Positions 52,087 through 62,242 of a stretch of DNA of 64,000 bases are shown piece by piece. The translations under genes were made by a program, and so were the position numbers. The notes beneath the pieces are model-generated. The model was not told the DNA's origin. It did no database searches and saw nothing but the letters and a program-made list of their open reading frames with translations. The stretch covers positions 1-64,000 of the forward strand of contig NZ_CAJLKP010000011.1 in assembly GCF_905207245.1 (NCBI RefSeq), read 5' to 3'. The stretch is from an uncultured Bacteroides sp. (lineage in GTDB: Bacteria; Bacteroidota; Bacteroidia; Bacteroidales; Bacteroidaceae). The first letter of the stretch is position 1; each line of letters begins with the position of its first letter.

Positions 52087-55000
52087 TCAATCCATGTTCA
52101 GTTTCCGGCTTTCTTTATACTCAGTTGGGGTAATGCCGTATTGTTGCTTAAAGCATTTACTGAAATAGTGAGAATCATTAAGCCCCACCATGTAAGCTAT
52201 TTGAGCCATGCTGTATTCATCAGTTTCTATCAGTTGGGCGGCACGTTTCATGCGTATTTCTTTCAGGAACTCAACGGGCGATAGTCCGGTCAGTGTTTTC
52301 AGCTTCTTAAAGAATACGGAGCGGCTCATGTTTACTTCATTGGCAATGTCCTCAACCATGAGGTCGCCGTTATCCAGATGCTTTTCTATGGTCTCCATTA
52401 CCTTATCCATGAATTTCCGGTCGTTGGGAGAGAGGGAGGGAGCCTCTTCTTTTCCTTTGTCCGGTTGTTGCTCAATGGATGTGGGCAACAGGCTGGCACA
52501 GAACAATGCCTGCAATTTCTTGCGCTGGTCAATCAGATTGAAAATCCGTGCTTTCAGATAAGCTGCACTGAAGGGTTTGGTGATATAATCATCCGCCCCT
52601 GATTCCAGACCTTCTATTCTGCTTTCAATAGTTGACTTGGCTGTAAGCATTACGATAGGAATATGGCTGGTGCTCATGTCTTCGCGAAGCTCACGCACCA
52701 TCTCAATGCCGTCTTTCTCGGGCATCATCACGTCGCTGATAATGATATCCGGAAGGTATTTCTTACTCTTTTCCAATCCGATAATTCCATTTTCGGCTTC
52801 TATCACATTGAAATGCTGGATGAAGATGGTTTTGATGAAGAAGCGTAGTTCTTGATTATCTTCTACAATCAGGATGGTCTCCTTTTCATTATTCAGTTTC
52901 TCTTCTTCGCTTTCGGCAAGGGAGGTTAGTGAGGCATTCATGTATCCCGGAGCAACATCGGTTATGGTGTAATCAGTCAGGATGAACTCAACAGTTTCGT
53001 CGAAATGCTCCTTGCCTTTGGGGAGTTTTACCGTAAAGCAACTTCCTTCACCGGGCTTACTATGGATATTTATCGTTCCGTGATGCATATCAATCAGTTC
53101 TTTTGCGAGCGAAAGACCGATGCCGGTGCTGGCCTGATTGAACAGGTTCTTGTCCACCAGGTTTTCAAAACGGATGAATAACGACTGCTGTTTGCTTTCG
53201 GCAATGCCAATGCCTTGGTCTTCTACCGCAATCACTGCTTCATCTTCTCCGTCCTGCACGATCACTTTAATTTGCTTGCCCTGAGGCGTATACTTGAATG
53301 CATTTGATAAAAGGTTAAATAATATCTTCTCCAGTTTATCCGGGTCCGCCCATATTTTGAGTTGGGAGACTTGCGTAGTCATTCCAAAGTCTATTTGATG
53401 TTCGTCTGCCAGCCTGTTGAAGCTTTCCATAATCTGGCGGGTGAAGGGGATAAGGTCTATCTGCTGCACTCTCATTTTCATCTTCTTGTTCTGGATTTTG
53501 CGGAAGTCCAGTATCTGATTGACAAGGCGAAGCATACGGTTCGTGTTGCGTTCCACTAACACCAATTGTTCCCTTTCTTCATTATCCAGCTTGCCATGTT
53601 GCAATACATGCTCTATGGGGCCGGCAATCAGAGTCAACGGCGTGCGCAGTTCATGAGAGATGTTCGTAAAGAAGCGTAACTTAATATCTGAAATCTCCTG
53701 TTCAACAGAGACTTTATGTTTAAGCCTGAAAATTGTAAATAGAATATAGGCGGCTGTGAAAATGACTAACAGGATGAAGAGTACATAGAGAAGATACGCC
53801 CAAGGGGTTTCCCAAAAGGAGGGGAGCACAATGATATTTAATGTGCGTGTATTTTCTACCCATACGCCGTCACTGTTGGTGGAGCGAACCTTCAAGGTAT
53901 AATGTCCTTTAGGAAGATTGGTGTAAGTGGCGGTGCGCTGGTTCCCTATATCATTCCAGTTTTTTTCGAACCCTTCCAGTTGGTAGGAGTAAGAAATGTT
54001 ATCAGGGTATTTCATGTCCAACGCTGCAAACTGAATACTGAATCCATTCTTGTCATGAGGCAATGTCAGGAGTTGGGTATCATCGATGTGGGTGGTTAGT
54101 ATGCCGCCTTCTTCGGGTGTTACCGTCTTTTCCGCCTGTTGCAGGCGGGTAAAAATGATTGGGGGAGTATAAGTGCTGGTGTGGATTGAATCCGGAAAGA
54201 AATAAAGGATACCTTTCACAGTGTTGAACATCAGATAGTCGGAATGTGTGCGTAGTGCAGCTCCTTCGCTGAAATTAATCCGTCTCGGAAAAACTCTGGA
54301 AGGATAGTTTGTGATTTTCTCCGTGTTCGGTATAAACTTGCAAAGCTCTTCTTCGGTAGCACACCACAAATTGCCGTCTGCATCTTCTTCGATGGATAAT
54401 AACACGTCTGAGGGAAGCCCATTCTTCATGGTATAGGCTTTAAATGTGGCCTGCTCTTTGTCGAGTGATAGTAATCTGTTCAGCCCACCTCCGAAAGTAG
54501 CCACATACATTTCTCCTTTTTGAGTGAAAAAGATATTGTGCACATCATTATTGCTGAGGCTTTGCGGGTTACCCGGTATGCGGCTATAGCGATGGAAAGT
54601 GATATTCTCCGGTTCGCTGAAATCTCCCTCGCACATCAGCAATCCTGTGGCACTGCCTATCCAGATATTGTCTTGGGCATCGGAAGTTATGAAGCGCGTG
54701 CGGTAACACTGGGTAATGGGGTAGTTTTTTAACCGGTTCCGGTAGTTAATGAACCGGGCGGATTCTTCATTCACTCCTTTCTCCAGATAGTTTACTCCGC
54801 CCTCAAATGTTGCAATCCAGATTCGTTGCTGTTTATCTTCATACAAACTATAGATTTCATTACCACTCAGACTGTATATGTTGTTAGTATCGGCTGTGTA
54901 TTGCTTCAGGCGATAGGTCAATGGTTTGTTTTGGGGAGTGGCTGCAAATAGCCCGTTGCCTTTGGTACCAATCCAGATAGTTCCTTCGTGGTCCTGCGTA

Positions 55001-56508
55001 ATGGCATAGGCAATGCCCAGTTCATCTGTGGTGTGGGGAGAAATGGTTCCTTGTGCTGTAAGATTACCTATGTAGCGTTGTTCTTTGTCGTAAACCCGCA
55101 CTATCTTATCTTTGTTTCCGGTCCATAGATATCCGTCACGGTCTTGATAGATAGCACGAATGTTGCTGCCGGGAAATTCAGGATCATCCGGAGCGGCTGT
55201 CAAAAGATGGAAGTGGTTGGTATTGAAAGAGACTTTCTCCAGTCCGTTTCCATACGAGCCCAACCATAGGCTACCTTGTTTGTCTGTGAAAACGGCGGTA
55301 ACTTTATTGTCGGAACTCCATCCGGATTGCAAAGCAGGATTGTAGAATGGCTTTATCCGGTTGTTTTTACGGTCATACCAGGCAAGTCCACCGCCGGAGG
55401 GATGCAACCATAAGGCCCCGTTTATATCTTCATAGATATACATTTCAGGTCGGGAATCGACTATGTCTTTCCCATATTTATCTTTCAGGATGAAGAAATC
55501 GAATTGTTCGTTTTCCGGGTTGAAGTGCGTTACTCCTTTAGTCTTCAGACGTATCCAGACTTCTCCGTTGGAGTCTACATATGCTTCTTTAATCTGATTA
55601 TCCCTTAATGAAGGGCAGGTGGCGGTGTTGTAATGACGGAAGTTTTTGCTTTTGAGGTCGTGAATGAAGAAGCCGTCGGAAGCTGTACCGATAAATAGTT
55701 TATTGTGCTTCAGTTGCCGGACAGACTTTATAGAGGAGTGGGTGGTGAATTCCTCTCTTGAAAACTGACCGTTATCGGGGTGGTATTCGTACATCCATCC
55801 CCGTTTGGATGTGAAGTAAATGGCATGTTCATTCTCTAATACGTCATAAAAGGGTTGCTTATCCTTTATGGAGGGAGAGACGAAGTAGGAGGATAGTTGC
55901 TCTTCCTCCTTATCCTTACTCAACCTGTATAACCCGTTTTCTGTAAGTATCCACTGGTTTTGTTGCTTATCTTGAAAGATAGAGTTAATCCGTTCTGAAG
56001 ATGAGATTTGATGGGACTTGAAGAAATTTGTAGCTTTCATTTCCCGGGTGTCGGGCTGAATGGTTATGCGGATTAATTCATTGAGTGCAGTAACCACCCA
56101 TACATCTCCACATGGAAGCACATATATGTCCTGAGACAGATAGTTTTCATAAGGAATTGCCTGGAATTGCTCGGTTCTTGGATTAAACCGATAAACCTGG
56201 TGGTCATAGCTTCGCACCCAGATATAGCCGTATTTGTCCTCTTTTATGTTGTCCAGGCGGTTGTTGCTTAGTCCGATACTGTCTCCCGGGTGTGCTTTAT
56301 AGTTCTTGAATGTATATCCGTCAAATTTATAAAGTCCGTCCCATGTGGCGAACCACATGATTCCCTTATGGTCTTGCATAATTCCCTGTATGGTTTTTTG
56401 TGCAAGCCCATCTTCAGAGGTATATTGTGTAAAGGTGTGTGGCAATTGCCCCAGGCATAGGGTGATGCCGACTATGCAAAATGTGAATAGTATTCCGATT
56501 CGTTTCAT
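52087..56508 (-). CDS. Hybrid two-component system regulator (first copy)
   Basis: The start is set at the ATG at 56508 (MKRIGILFTFCIVGITLCLG, a signal anchor); a Met 11 codons upstream would overlap the hydrolase gene. The periplasmic sensor is two beta-propellers of Reg_prop repeats (WFATWDGLYKFDGYTFKNY, IWIGTKGNGLFAATP) and a Y_Y_Y domain ending near NIIVLPSFWETP. Next are a membrane helix (YLLYVLFILLVIFTAAYILF) and a HisKA domain with the His in ISHELRTPLTLI (about 950). The ATPase Asn box is LLSNAFKYTPQG, the receiver Asp is in IIISDVMMPEKDG (about 1260) and an AraC-type HTH lies at the end. It senses a pectin fragment and controls a utilization locus. It lies 20 bases downstream of hydrolase 56529-57683. 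Confidence 0.93.
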   Translation of the reverse strand: MKRIGILFTFCIVGITLCLGQLPHTFTQYTSEDGLAQKTIQGIMQDHKGIMWFATWDGLYKFDGYTFKNYKAHPGDSIGLSNNRLDNIKEDKYGYIWVRSYDHQVYRFNPRTEQFQAIPYENYLSQDIYVLPCGDVWVVTALNELIRITIQPDTREMKATNFFKSHQISSSERINSIFQDKQQNQWILTENGLYRLSKDKEEEQLSSYFVSPSIKDKQPFYDVLENEHAIYFTSKRGWMYEYHPDNGQFSREEFTTHSSIKSVRQLKHNKLFIGTASDGFFIHDLKSKNFRHYNTATCPSLRDNQIKEAYVDSNGEVWIRLKTKGVTHFNPENEQFDFFILKDKYGKDIVDSRPEMYIYEDINGALWLHPSGGGLAWYDRKNNRIKPFYNPALQSGWSSDNKVTAVFTDKQGSLWLGSYGNGLEKVSFNTNHFHLLTAAPDDPEFPGSNIRAIYQDRDGYLWTGNKDKIVRVYDKEQRYIGNLTAQGTISPHTTDELGIAYAITQDHEGTIWIGTKGNGLFAATPQNKPLTYRLKQYTADTNNIYSLSGNEIYSLYEDKQQRIWIATFEGGVNYLEKGVNEESARFINYRNRLKNYPITQCYRTRFITSDAQDNIWIGSATGLLMCEGDFSEPENITFHRYSRIPGNPQSLSNNDVHNIFFTQKGEMYVATFGGGLNRLLSLDKEQATFKAYTMKNGLPSDVLLSIEEDADGNLWCATEEELCKFIPNTEKITNYPSRVFPRRINFSEGAALRTHSDYLMFNTVKGILYFFPDSIHTSTYTPPIIFTRLQQAEKTVTPEEGGILTTHIDDTQLLTLPHDKNGFSIQFAALDMKYPDNISYSYQLEGFEKNWNDIGNQRTATYTNLPKGHYTLKVRSTNSDGVWVENTRTLNIIVLPSFWETPWAYLLYVLFILLVIFTAAYILFTIFRLKHKVSVEQEISDIKLRFFTNISHELRTPLTLIAGPIEHVLQHGKLDNEEREQLVLVERNTNRMLRLVNQILDFRKIQNKKMKMRVQQIDLIPFTRQIMESFNRLADEHQIDFGMTTQVSQLKIWADPDKLEKILFNLLSNAFKYTPQGKQIKVIVQDGEDEAVIAVEDQGIGIAESKQQSLFIRFENLVDKNLFNQASTGIGLSLAKELIDMHHGTINIHSKPGEGSCFTVKLPKGKEHFDETVEFILTDYTITDVAPGYMNASLTSLAESEEEKLNNEKETILIVEDNQELRFFIKTIFIQHFNVIEAENGIIGLEKSKKYLPDIIISDVMMPEKDGIEMVRELREDMSTSHIPIVMLTAKSTIESRIEGLESGADDYITKPFSAAYLKARIFNLIDQRKKLQALFCASLLPTSIEQQPDKGKEEAPSLSPNDRKFMDKVMETIEKHLDNGDLMVEDIANEVNMSRSVFFKKLKTLTGLSPVEFLKEIRMKRAAQLIETDEYSMAQIAYMVGLNDSHYFSKCFKQQYGITPTEYKESRKLNMD

Positions 56509-56528
56509 GATTGGAGTATGAACTTGAT

Positions 56529-57683
56529 TTATTTCAACCATTTATTAAAGAACTCCAATGTTTCCCGTTGCATCTCTTTATTGAAAAAGTGCTTCTCTTC
56601 CCATATTTTAGTAACCAGACGGTCGGAGGCTTTCTGGCTCTGCCAAACAGACTGCATGATGCTATAGGCATCTTTTACTCCTTCTACAGGGAATAGTTTG
56701 TCTTGGGTACCATTGAAGAATAAGGTTGGTTTGGGACATGCAATGCTTGCCACGTGCGGATAATCCAGGTAGCGGCGCAGACCGGGTATCAGCATTGAAA
56801 AGGCCGAGCCGCCTTTATTCTGATTATTCGTTAATGTCATCAGATATTCGGTAGTATTCATCCAGCAGATGGAGGCGGAGGCTTTTATGCAGTCGGTGAT
56901 TGCCGAAAGCATCCAGGAACGGTAGGCTCCCATTGAGAAACCGAGGCAACCCACTTTGTTCTTATCGACAAATGGGAGCGAAGCAAGGAACTCTGCACTC
57001 CGCACATCATCCATATTGATAAAAGCACCCCAAGAACTGCCCATTTGCAGGAAGTTGGAAGCTAAAGCCTGTTGTCCGTCATAATCTACTCCTTCTTTTC
57101 GGCCACGTTCTCCCCAGAACAGAGCATCTATGGATAATACTACGTATCCGTGTTCGGCAAAATAATCTCCTGTATATTGTCCGTCGTAACAATCTACCGC
57201 CCACTTGTCGGCATCCGCCATTATCTCTGGAGTTACTCCGAACGGGCGTACCATCTTTTCCTTGCCAATAGAAAAGTGGGCTCCGTGGTCATGCAGCATG
57301 ACAACTGCCGGAAAAGGGCCTTTACCATCCGGTACTAACAGGTATGCGGGGATACGGTACCATTCTGATACATTGAACATTATTTTCCGGACTTCGTATC
57401 CGTTGCGCCGTTCTGTAGCAACTATTGTCATATCATAATCCGTAGGAACGGGAGGGAGAATCTGCATGCATTCCAATAATACTTCCCGTGCCTGTGAGCG
57501 CCACTTATCGAATTTGCGGACAGAGGAATTTCCCCACGCCATCGGATAAGTGAGCTGTTGTTTTAGTTGCTTGTAGAAAACAGGCATGTTCTTGACGATA
57601 CCATAAGGAATCGTATCTGTTTGAGCAATGGAAGTGAGATGTCCGGAAAGGACTACTAAAAGAATAATTGTAATGTGCCTCAT
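56529..57683 (-). CDS. Secreted alpha/beta hydrolase, paralogue of 50880-52022
   Basis: This 384-residue exported protein (signal MRHITIILLVVLSGHLTSIAQ) shares long blocks with the hydrolase at 50880-52022: QLTYPMAWGNSSVRKFDKW, VMLHDHGAHFSIGKEKMVRP, IDALFWGERGRKEGVDYDG. The triad is Ser in CLGFSMGAYRSWML, Asp in NGTQDKLFPVE and a His in EEKHFFNKEM, where the other copy has PHDCG. The changed His surroundings may reflect a different acyl or methyl substrate. It heads a minus-strand pair with the first hybrid regulator. Confidence 0.75.
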   Translation of the reverse strand: MRHITIILLVVLSGHLTSIAQTDTIPYGIVKNMPVFYKQLKQQLTYPMAWGNSSVRKFDKWRSQAREVLLECMQILPPVPTDYDMTIVATERRNGYEVRKIMFNVSEWYRIPAYLLVPDGKGPFPAVVMLHDHGAHFSIGKEKMVRPFGVTPEIMADADKWAVDCYDGQYTGDYFAEHGYVVLSIDALFWGERGRKEGVDYDGQQALASNFLQMGSSWGAFINMDDVRSAEFLASLPFVDKNKVGCLGFSMGAYRSWMLSAITDCIKASASICWMNTTEYLMTLTNNQNKGGSAFSMLIPGLRRYLDYPHVASIACPKPTLFFNGTQDKLFPVEGVKDAYSIMQSVWQSQKASDRLVTKIWEEKHFFNKEMQRETLEFFNKWLK

Positions 57684-57707
57684 AGCTTGTGGTTGTTAAA
57701 ATGCAAA

Positions 57708-57715
57708 CAAAGATA
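57708..57715 (-). promoter_or_regulatory. Promoter -7 box for the second hydrolase
   Basis: On the minus strand TATCTTTG (57715-57708) matches TAnnTTTG exactly, 25 bases before the hydrolase ATG. It may drive both hydrolase and hybrid regulator. A near match on the plus strand (TATCTTTA, 57738-57745) faces the other regulator. Confidence 0.5.
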
Positions 57716-57765
57716 CATGAATTTTATATGAATTCCTTATCTTTACCGCATAGAAAAGGCGTGCT

Positions 57766-60700
57766 ATGATGAAAAAAATCTTATATCTGATAGTTGGGTT
57801 GGTGTGTGCAGTGTCAGTAAAAGCACAACCGGATTGTTTTTTCACCCATTATTCGTCTGAAGACGGACTTTCTCAGAATACAATAATGAGCATTCTGCAA
57901 GACCGCAAAGGGAATATGTGGTTTGCTACGTGGGATGGCATTAATAAGTTCAACGGATATTCATTCAAAACGTATAAGGCGCGGCTCGATAACCGCATCG
58001 TGCTGAGTCATAACCGTGTGGACTATATGACAGAAGATAAGTATGGCTTTCTCTGGTTGCAGACGTATGACAATCATGCCTATCGGTTTGACCCTCGTAC
58101 AGAAGCGTTTGAGCGTGTGCCGGGGGAGAATGAAGAGGGTTCTGCTGCCAATATTACAAAGATAAAAGTGCTTCCGGGAGGAACGGTCTGGTTGTTGTCG
58201 GAAATTGAAGGATCCATTCGTGTAACGACCAATCCGCAAGACTATAGTTTGACTTCACAATGGTTTTCCGCTCAATCGGGACAATTCTCTGCAACGCGCG
58301 TGTTTCATGTTCATGAAGACCGTTCGGGTAATGAATGGATATTATCCGACAATGGATTGGGAATGCTGGCTTCCGGAGAGAAAACGCCGGTCTTTTATTT
58401 CTCTGAAACCACAGAACGGGATAAGAAGGGTGGGCAGGCCTTCTATTCTTGTTTGGAACATGATTCGGAAATCTATTTCGGCTCGGGAAACGGACGTGTG
58501 TGGCGCTATCAAAAAGAGAGCGGGCAGTTTCTGTTATTGCCTCTGGAGGCTTCTTCCCGTGTTGTTTCCATCGATGATACAGATGGAGAGGAGATGATAT
58601 TTACTACTGCGAGCGATGGCTTCTTCTCTTACAAGTTTAAGACAAAGGAAATGGAACACTTTCCTGCTTCCCGTTTCCCGAAAGGGGCTATCCATTCTGT
58701 TTATGTGGATAAAGCGTCCGAAGTTTGGTTTGAACAGCACACTCCGGGTTCAATCATGCATTTCAACCCTCGTACCCGAATTTTAAAACGTGAAGAAATG
58801 GCTGTGGAGCCTACCAGCAGCGACCGTTCACGTCCGGCATTTCATATCCATGAAGATGCTAACGGTGTGCTGTGGGTGCACCCTTATGGCGGAGGTTTCT
58901 CCTACTTTGACCGTGAGAGCAATAGCTTGCGTCCTTTTTATAATAGTCTGTCGGGACACGATTGGCGCTTTTCCAATAAAATTCATGCAGCTTTCTCTGA
59001 TAGTCAGGGCAATCTGTGGATGTGTACGCATTCCAAAGGGTTGGAGAAGGTAACATTCCGCCCGTCACAATTCCGGGTGATGACACCGGTTCCTCATGAT
59101 TATGAATCATTGAGCAATGAAGTTCGCGCTCTTTGTGAGGATGTAGACCGGAATTTATGGGTTGGTCTGAAAGATGGTAAACTGCGGGTGTATGACAAAA
59201 ATCGTGTGAACCGGGGGTACCTGACTGAATCCGGTACTGTTTCGCAAAGTGGTACTCCATTGCGCGGTACTGTGTATTTCATTTTGCAAGATAGTCAACA
59301 TAACCTTTGGATTGCAACGAAAGGGGATGGACTGGTAAAAGCTGAAAAACAGAAAAATGCCTATCAGTATAAGATTACCCGTTATCAACATCAGGAAGAC
59401 GATATTTACAGTTTGAGTGATGACAATGTTTACTGTGTATACGAAGATGCTCAGGGACGCATTTGGGTAGCTACTTTTGCCGGTGGCGTAAACTATATGA
59501 CATACGATCAGGGGGGAAAGGAAGTCTTTGTGAACCACCGTAATAATCTGAAAGGTTATCCTATAGATTATTGCTCTAAAGCCCGCTTCATTACAGGTGA
59601 TTATCAGGGAAATATCTGGATCGGAACTACCATTGGAGCACTGATGATTGATGCAGACTTCAAGACTCCCGAAGATGTGAAGTTCCATCACTTCCTGCGT
59701 ATTCCGGACAATGAACATAGTTTGAGTAACAATGATGTGCATTGGATTGTATCTACTCAGAACAAAGAACTCTTCATCGCTACTTTTGGCGGCGGATTGA
59801 ATAAACTGGTATCCTTGGATAAGGAGGGTAATGCTGCATTTAAGTCCTATACAGTGTCTGACGGTCTTCCTTCGGATGTGTTGCTTTCCATACGGGAGGA
59901 TAAAAATGGTAGTTTGTGGCTGAGTTCGGAAAACGGAATCAGTAAGTTCATTCCTTCTGAAGAGAAGTTTGAAAACTATGCTGATAAAGAAGTCTTTTTC
60001 CGGGCACGTTTCAGTGAGGCTGCTTCGGAGTATACAGCATCGGGCAATATGCTTTTCGGGGCCAGTACGGGTATCTTTTATTTTAATCCGGATTCCATTT
60101 GTAAGAGTAATTATGTACCGCCCATTGTTTTCTCCAAGTTGTTGATTGCTAATAGGGACATACTGCCTGGGCAGGGCTCTGTGCTGAAACAAGCTCTGGA
60201 TGATACGCGAGAACTGGTGTTATCGCACAGGGAGAATATCTTTACCATTCAGTTTGCTGCGCTTGATTATTCTGCGCCTTCTGAAGTCCAGTATGCTTAT
60301 ATTCTGGAAGGTTTTGAGAAGGATTGGAACGCTGTTGGTAAGCAGCGTGTGGCAACTTATACCAATCTTCCGAAAGGGCACTATGTCTTTAAAGTCCGTT
60401 CAACGAATGGAGACGGGGTGTGGACTGAAAACACACGTACCCTGGATATTGAGATTCTTCCCTCTTTCTGGGAAACTCCGTTTGCTTATTTCCTGTATGT
60501 GCTTTTCTTTATCATGATTATTGTGGCGGCGGTATATATTTTATTCACGATTTATCGTCTGAAACATGAAGTATCCGTAGAGCAACAGGTGACCGACATG
60601 AAACTGCGCTTCTTCACTGATATTTCTCATGAACTGCGTACCCCGTTAACTCTGATTTCCGGACCTGTGGAGTATGTCCTGGAGAATACTAAGCTTCCGG

Positions 60701-62220
60701 ATGATGCTCGTGAACAGTTGCAGGTTGTGGAACGGAATACGAACCGCATGTTGAGGCTGATTAACCAGATCTTAGATTTTAGGAAAATACAGAATCGGAA
60801 GATGAAGATGCAGGTGCAACGTATCAATGTGGTAGCTTTCACCCGCAAGATAATGGAAAACTTCGAGTCTGTAGCTGAGGAACATCAAATAGACTTCCTG
60901 TTCGAAACGGAAAAGGATGAATTGTATCTTTGGGTAGATGTGGATAAGTTTGAGAAGATAGTATTTAATTTGCTTTCCAATGCCTTTAAATATACTCCGA
61001 ATGGGAAAATGATTACTGTCCTTGTCCGTGAAGATGAGAAAACGGTTTCCGTAGGTGTGGAAGATCAAGGAATAGGTATTGCCGATAATAAGAAAAAGTC
61101 TTTATTTGTCCGCTTCGAAAATCTGGTGGACCGTAACCTGTTCAATCAGTCAAGTACCGGCATTGGTCTGTCACTGGTGAAGGAACTGGTAGAGATGCAT
61201 AAGGCTATTATTTCAGTTGACAGTAAGTTGGGTGAGGGTAGTTGTTTCAAAGTTGATTTCCTGAAAGGGAAAGAGCACTATGATGAAACTGTGGAATTTT
61301 TGCAGGATGATGCTACGGTGGGCATGGAGATTGCAGAGCAGGTCACCGATATTGCAAGTGAAGTGCCGGCTCAACCGGAAGAAGATAATGTGGCCGAAGA
61401 AACAGCAGAAGATACGGATTCAAAGGGAACCATGTTATTAGTGGAGGACAATTCCGAACTTCGCCTGTTCCTTCGTAGTATTTTTGCTTCGGAATATAGA
61501 ATTGTGGAGGCAGTGGATGGTATGCAAGGTTGGAGTAAAGCATTGAAATTCCTTCCGGATATCATTATCAGTGATGTTATGATGCCTGAGAAAGATGGTA
61601 TCGAAATGACTCGCGAACTACGTGCAGACATGACAACCAGCCATATTCCCATTGTATTGCTAACAGCCAAGACTTCTATTGAAAGTAAACTGGAGGGATT
61701 GGAGTATGGAGCTGATGATTATATCACGAAGCCGTTCAGTGCTACTTACCTGAAAGCGCGTGTGAAGAACTTGCTCACCCAACGTCAGAAGTTGCAGGGC
61801 ATCTATCGTGATAACCTGATGACAGGAGCCCCAACAGTTGATTCTACCGAAGAAGCAGTGGAAGAGAAGGGGCCTGAAATGTCTCCTAATGATCGTAAGT
61901 TTATGGATAAGTTGGTAGACCTGATGGAGAAGAATATGGATAACGGTGATCTGGTGGTAGATGATTTGGTGCAGGAACTGGCCGTCAGCCGTTCTGTTTT
62001 TTTCAAGAAGTTGAAGACATTGACAGGTTTGGCACCCATTGAATTTATCAAGGAAATGCGTATCAAGCGTGCTGTTCAGTTCATTGAAACCGGAGAATAT
62101 TCCATGACGCAGATTTCCTATATGGTAGGCATCAACGACCCACGCTATTTCAGTAAATGCTTCAAGCAGAAGATGGGGATGACACCTACGGAATATAGGG
62201 ACAAGGGGGGGAAGAAGTAA
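57766..62220 (+). CDS. Hybrid two-component system regulator (second copy)
   Basis: This 1484-residue membrane regulator has the same architecture as the first copy: signal (MMKKILYLIVGLVCAVSVKA), propeller repeats (WFATWDGINKFNGYSFKTYK), Y_Y_Y domain, membrane helix (FAYFLYVLFFIMIIVAAVYI), HisKA with ISHELRTPLTLISGP (His about 956), LLSNAFKYTPNG, a receiver with IIISDVMMPEKDG (Asp about 1269) and an AraC-type HTH. An acidic insert (PEEDNVAEETAEDTD) lies before the receiver. The catalytic and DNA-binding parts are much more alike between copies than the sensor, suggesting duplication and divergence toward different pectin fragments. It is divergent from the hydrolase-regulator pair. Confidence 0.93.
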   Translation: MMKKILYLIVGLVCAVSVKAQPDCFFTHYSSEDGLSQNTIMSILQDRKGNMWFATWDGINKFNGYSFKTYKARLDNRIVLSHNRVDYMTEDKYGFLWLQTYDNHAYRFDPRTEAFERVPGENEEGSAANITKIKVLPGGTVWLLSEIEGSIRVTTNPQDYSLTSQWFSAQSGQFSATRVFHVHEDRSGNEWILSDNGLGMLASGEKTPVFYFSETTERDKKGGQAFYSCLEHDSEIYFGSGNGRVWRYQKESGQFLLLPLEASSRVVSIDDTDGEEMIFTTASDGFFSYKFKTKEMEHFPASRFPKGAIHSVYVDKASEVWFEQHTPGSIMHFNPRTRILKREEMAVEPTSSDRSRPAFHIHEDANGVLWVHPYGGGFSYFDRESNSLRPFYNSLSGHDWRFSNKIHAAFSDSQGNLWMCTHSKGLEKVTFRPSQFRVMTPVPHDYESLSNEVRALCEDVDRNLWVGLKDGKLRVYDKNRVNRGYLTESGTVSQSGTPLRGTVYFILQDSQHNLWIATKGDGLVKAEKQKNAYQYKITRYQHQEDDIYSLSDDNVYCVYEDAQGRIWVATFAGGVNYMTYDQGGKEVFVNHRNNLKGYPIDYCSKARFITGDYQGNIWIGTTIGALMIDADFKTPEDVKFHHFLRIPDNEHSLSNNDVHWIVSTQNKELFIATFGGGLNKLVSLDKEGNAAFKSYTVSDGLPSDVLLSIREDKNGSLWLSSENGISKFIPSEEKFENYADKEVFFRARFSEAASEYTASGNMLFGASTGIFYFNPDSICKSNYVPPIVFSKLLIANRDILPGQGSVLKQALDDTRELVLSHRENIFTIQFAALDYSAPSEVQYAYILEGFEKDWNAVGKQRVATYTNLPKGHYVFKVRSTNGDGVWTENTRTLDIEILPSFWETPFAYFLYVLFFIMIIVAAVYILFTIYRLKHEVSVEQQVTDMKLRFFTDISHELRTPLTLISGPVEYVLENTKLPDDAREQLQVVERNTNRMLRLINQILDFRKIQNRKMKMQVQRINVVAFTRKIMENFESVAEEHQIDFLFETEKDELYLWVDVDKFEKIVFNLLSNAFKYTPNGKMITVLVREDEKTVSVGVEDQGIGIADNKKKSLFVRFENLVDRNLFNQSSTGIGLSLVKELVEMHKAIISVDSKLGEGSCFKVDFLKGKEHYDETVEFLQDDATVGMEIAEQVTDIASEVPAQPEEDNVAEETAEDTDSKGTMLLVEDNSELRLFLRSIFASEYRIVEAVDGMQGWSKALKFLPDIIISDVMMPEKDGIEMTRELRADMTTSHIPIVLLTAKTSIESKLEGLEYGADDYITKPFSATYLKARVKNLLTQRQKLQGIYRDNLMTGAPTVDSTEEAVEEKGPEMSPNDRKFMDKLVDLMEKNMDNGDLVVDDLVQELAVSRSVFFKKLKTLTGLAPIEFIKEMRIKRAVQFIETGEYSMTQISYMVGINDPRYFSKCFKQKMGMTPTEYRDKGGKK

Positions 62221-62242
62221 CTTTATATGTGTTATAAATCAC

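Noticed and set aside
59155..60192. Long minus-strand open frame (about 345 codons) inside the second hybrid regulator
   Set aside because: Antisense of conserved propeller repeats; no domain, start context or promoter supports it.
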